Translations under genes and position numbers: made by a program
The notes under the pieces: model-generated
The model's database searches: none
What the model was told of the DNA's origin: nothing
The model's input: the letters and a program-made list of their open reading frames with translations, nothing else
In this document: piece after piece, positions 42,607 through 43,295 of the stretch
Position numbering within the stretch: the first letter of the stretch is position 1
Layout: each line of letters starts with the position of its first letter
Assembly: GCA_031288395.1 (NCBI GenBank)
Contig: JAITRM010000031.1
Location: 1 to 43,295, forward strand
Source of the DNA: Holosporaceae bacterium
GTDB lineage: Bacteria; Pseudomonadota; Alphaproteobacteria; UBA3830
Length of the DNA: 43,295 nucleotides
Reading direction: 5' to 3'

Positions 42607-42677
42607 AGCGGGCGAAGGGAATCGAACCCTCGTCCCAAGCTTGGGAAGCTCGTGCTCTACCATTGAGCTACGCCCGC
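42607..42677 (-). tRNA. tRNA-Gly (anticodon CCC)
   Basis: Minus strand, 71 nt without CCA. Acceptor GCGGGCG/CGCCCGC with discriminator T; CCA is not encoded (CCG follows). D arm AGCTCAATGGTAGAGC; anticodon stem CGAGC/GCTTG with loop TTCCCAA, so CCC reads GGG (Gly). T arm GGTTCGATTCC. It is 19 nt upstream of the GT39 gene on the same strand and may be cotranscribed. Confidence 0.96.
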
Positions 42678-42686
42678 GTGGCCGCC

Positions 42687-42715
42687 AGAATACTACAAGG
42701 CGCACTTTTTTCGAA
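42687..42715 (-). promoter_or_regulatory. Possible promoter of tRNA-Gly / Arn-like operon
   Basis: On the minus strand TTCGAA (42710-42715) and TATTCT (42687-42692) are spaced by 17 nt, 9 nt before the tRNA 5' end. A weak -35 makes this tentative. Confidence 0.3.
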
Positions 42716-42734
42716 GCGGAAAAATACCGAGAAA

Positions 42735-43295
42735 TTATCTTGCTTCGCGTCGAGCAGTTTTCGCATCTTCTTTCACATCAAACCCCAGAGACTTCTCCAC
42801 GATAAACTTTGGCCGCATCTTAACTTCGTCGTATATGCGCGATACATATGCTCCCATAATTCCCAGCGCCAAGAACAGCATGCCGAATAGCAGCAGAACT
42901 ATCACCAGCATAGTAGCTACTCCGGTCACCGATTTCCACCATCCGAACAATTTGGCACACACCATAAATGCGGCGCCCGATACGGACAAAGTTGAGAGAG
43001 TCAACCCCAGCACCGTTATCATGTTTAGCAGAAAGTCGGAAAACGCCACGATGCCATTGAACCCTATCCTTAAATTGCCGGTGACGCGATTGTATTTTCC
43101 CTTTCCTCCGGCTCTTGAAAGCCGATCGAACGGTAGCAAATAGGTTTTAAAACCAACCAGGCTGGTTAAACCCCGCAAAAATCCGTGACTTTCGCGCAAA
43201 CGCATCAATTCACCGACAACCCTACGATCCAGTAGGCGAAAATCGCCGGTGTTGCGCGGAATATCTACGGAGGCAATTTTGTTGATGACCCAGTA
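42735..43295 (-). CDS. GtrB/DPM1-like polyprenyl glycosyltransferase, 5' part missing
   Basis: The last 186 residues of a GT2 enzyme that runs off the window edge. The frame is open from 43295 without a stop, and reads IPRNTGDFRLLDRRVVGEL at the break, the standard DPM1/GtrB catalytic-domain segment. Then come RGLTSLVGFKTY and SRAGGKGKYN (the R-GxSKY element), and two membrane helices (residues about 70-130) with a basic tail. Such enzymes make undecaprenyl-phosphate-linked hexose. It is a second lipid-carrier glycosyltransferase beside the Arn-like operon, separated from it by tRNA-Gly. Confidence 0.9.
   Translation of the reverse strand, partial: YWVINKIASVDIPRNTGDFRLLDRRVVGELMRLRESHGFLRGLTSLVGFKTYLLPFDRLSRAGGKGKYNRVTGNLRIGFNGIVAFSDFLLNMITVLGLTLSTLSVSGAAFMVCAKLFGWWKSVTGVATMLVIVLLLFGMLFLALGIMGAYVSRIYDEVKMRPKFIVEKSLGFDVKEDAKTARREAR

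Noticed and set aside
42588-42638. N-terminal extension of the GT39 protein
   Set aside because: It is the 3' half of tRNA-Gly read in frame.

Overview
The window reads as a chromosomal segment of an intracellular (endosymbiont-type) alphaproteobacterium, most plausibly Holosporales or a related Rickettsiales-like lineage. This is inferred from four things. The housekeeping proteins look alphaproteobacterial. A DMT transporter resembles the rickettsial S-adenosylmethionine importer. The head genes are of the RcGTA / HK97 type. There are many Sec-secreted proteins that I cannot assign to a family. The standard genetic code is used.

Layout. 1-3.6 kb: two secreted proteins of unknown function on the minus strand, one with tandem repeats and one of 935 residues. 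3.7-8.9 kb (plus): ffh, an acyltransferase-3 membrane protein, a TPR lipoprotein, and a divergent usher-like outer-membrane barrel. 8.9-10.1 kb (minus): a large terminase of the gene-transfer-agent type, standing alone. 10.2-13.7 kb: a 37-aa membrane peptide, tRNA-Lys(CTT), and a group of secreted proteins including a tandem paralogous pair. 13.7-23.9 kb (minus): a phage/GTA-like block. Read in its own direction it runs portal, prohead protease, major capsid protein, head-tail connector, head closure, tail terminator, a 37-aa ORF, a tail protein, then (after an inverted host-type DMT transporter) a large tail/hub-like protein, a Gly/Arg/Asn-rich secreted protein, a region of nested hairpins, a 298-aa protein, a SleB-type hydrolase and a holin-like protein. 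No small terminase, tail tube or tape measure is visible.

24-43 kb is mostly host genes. Plus strand: an Arg/Gly-rich secreted protein, a GT2 glycosyltransferase, an outer-membrane barrel, an MFS transporter, prfB with a programmed +1 frameshift, and an MsbA-like exporter. Minus strand: a DedA protein, SRP RNA - dnaX - tmk, a second GT2, a Dps-like protein, folE-folA, tRNA-Leu - tig - clpP, and a coupled Arn-like envelope sugar operon (tRNA-Gly, GT39, EmrE-like flippase, GT2, ArnA-C-like dehydrogenase). A further GtrB-like GT2 runs off the right edge.

Functional themes. Both SRP components (ffh and the SRP RNA) lie in the window, with trigger factor and ClpP. This fits a cell with a large investment in secretion. 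The lipid-linked sugar operon, MsbA, the acyltransferase and the GT2 enzymes indicate envelope modification. The head genes and terminase keep their catalytic residues. Their scattered, incomplete arrangement suggests either a decayed prophage or a domesticated packaging system whose remaining parts lie elsewhere.
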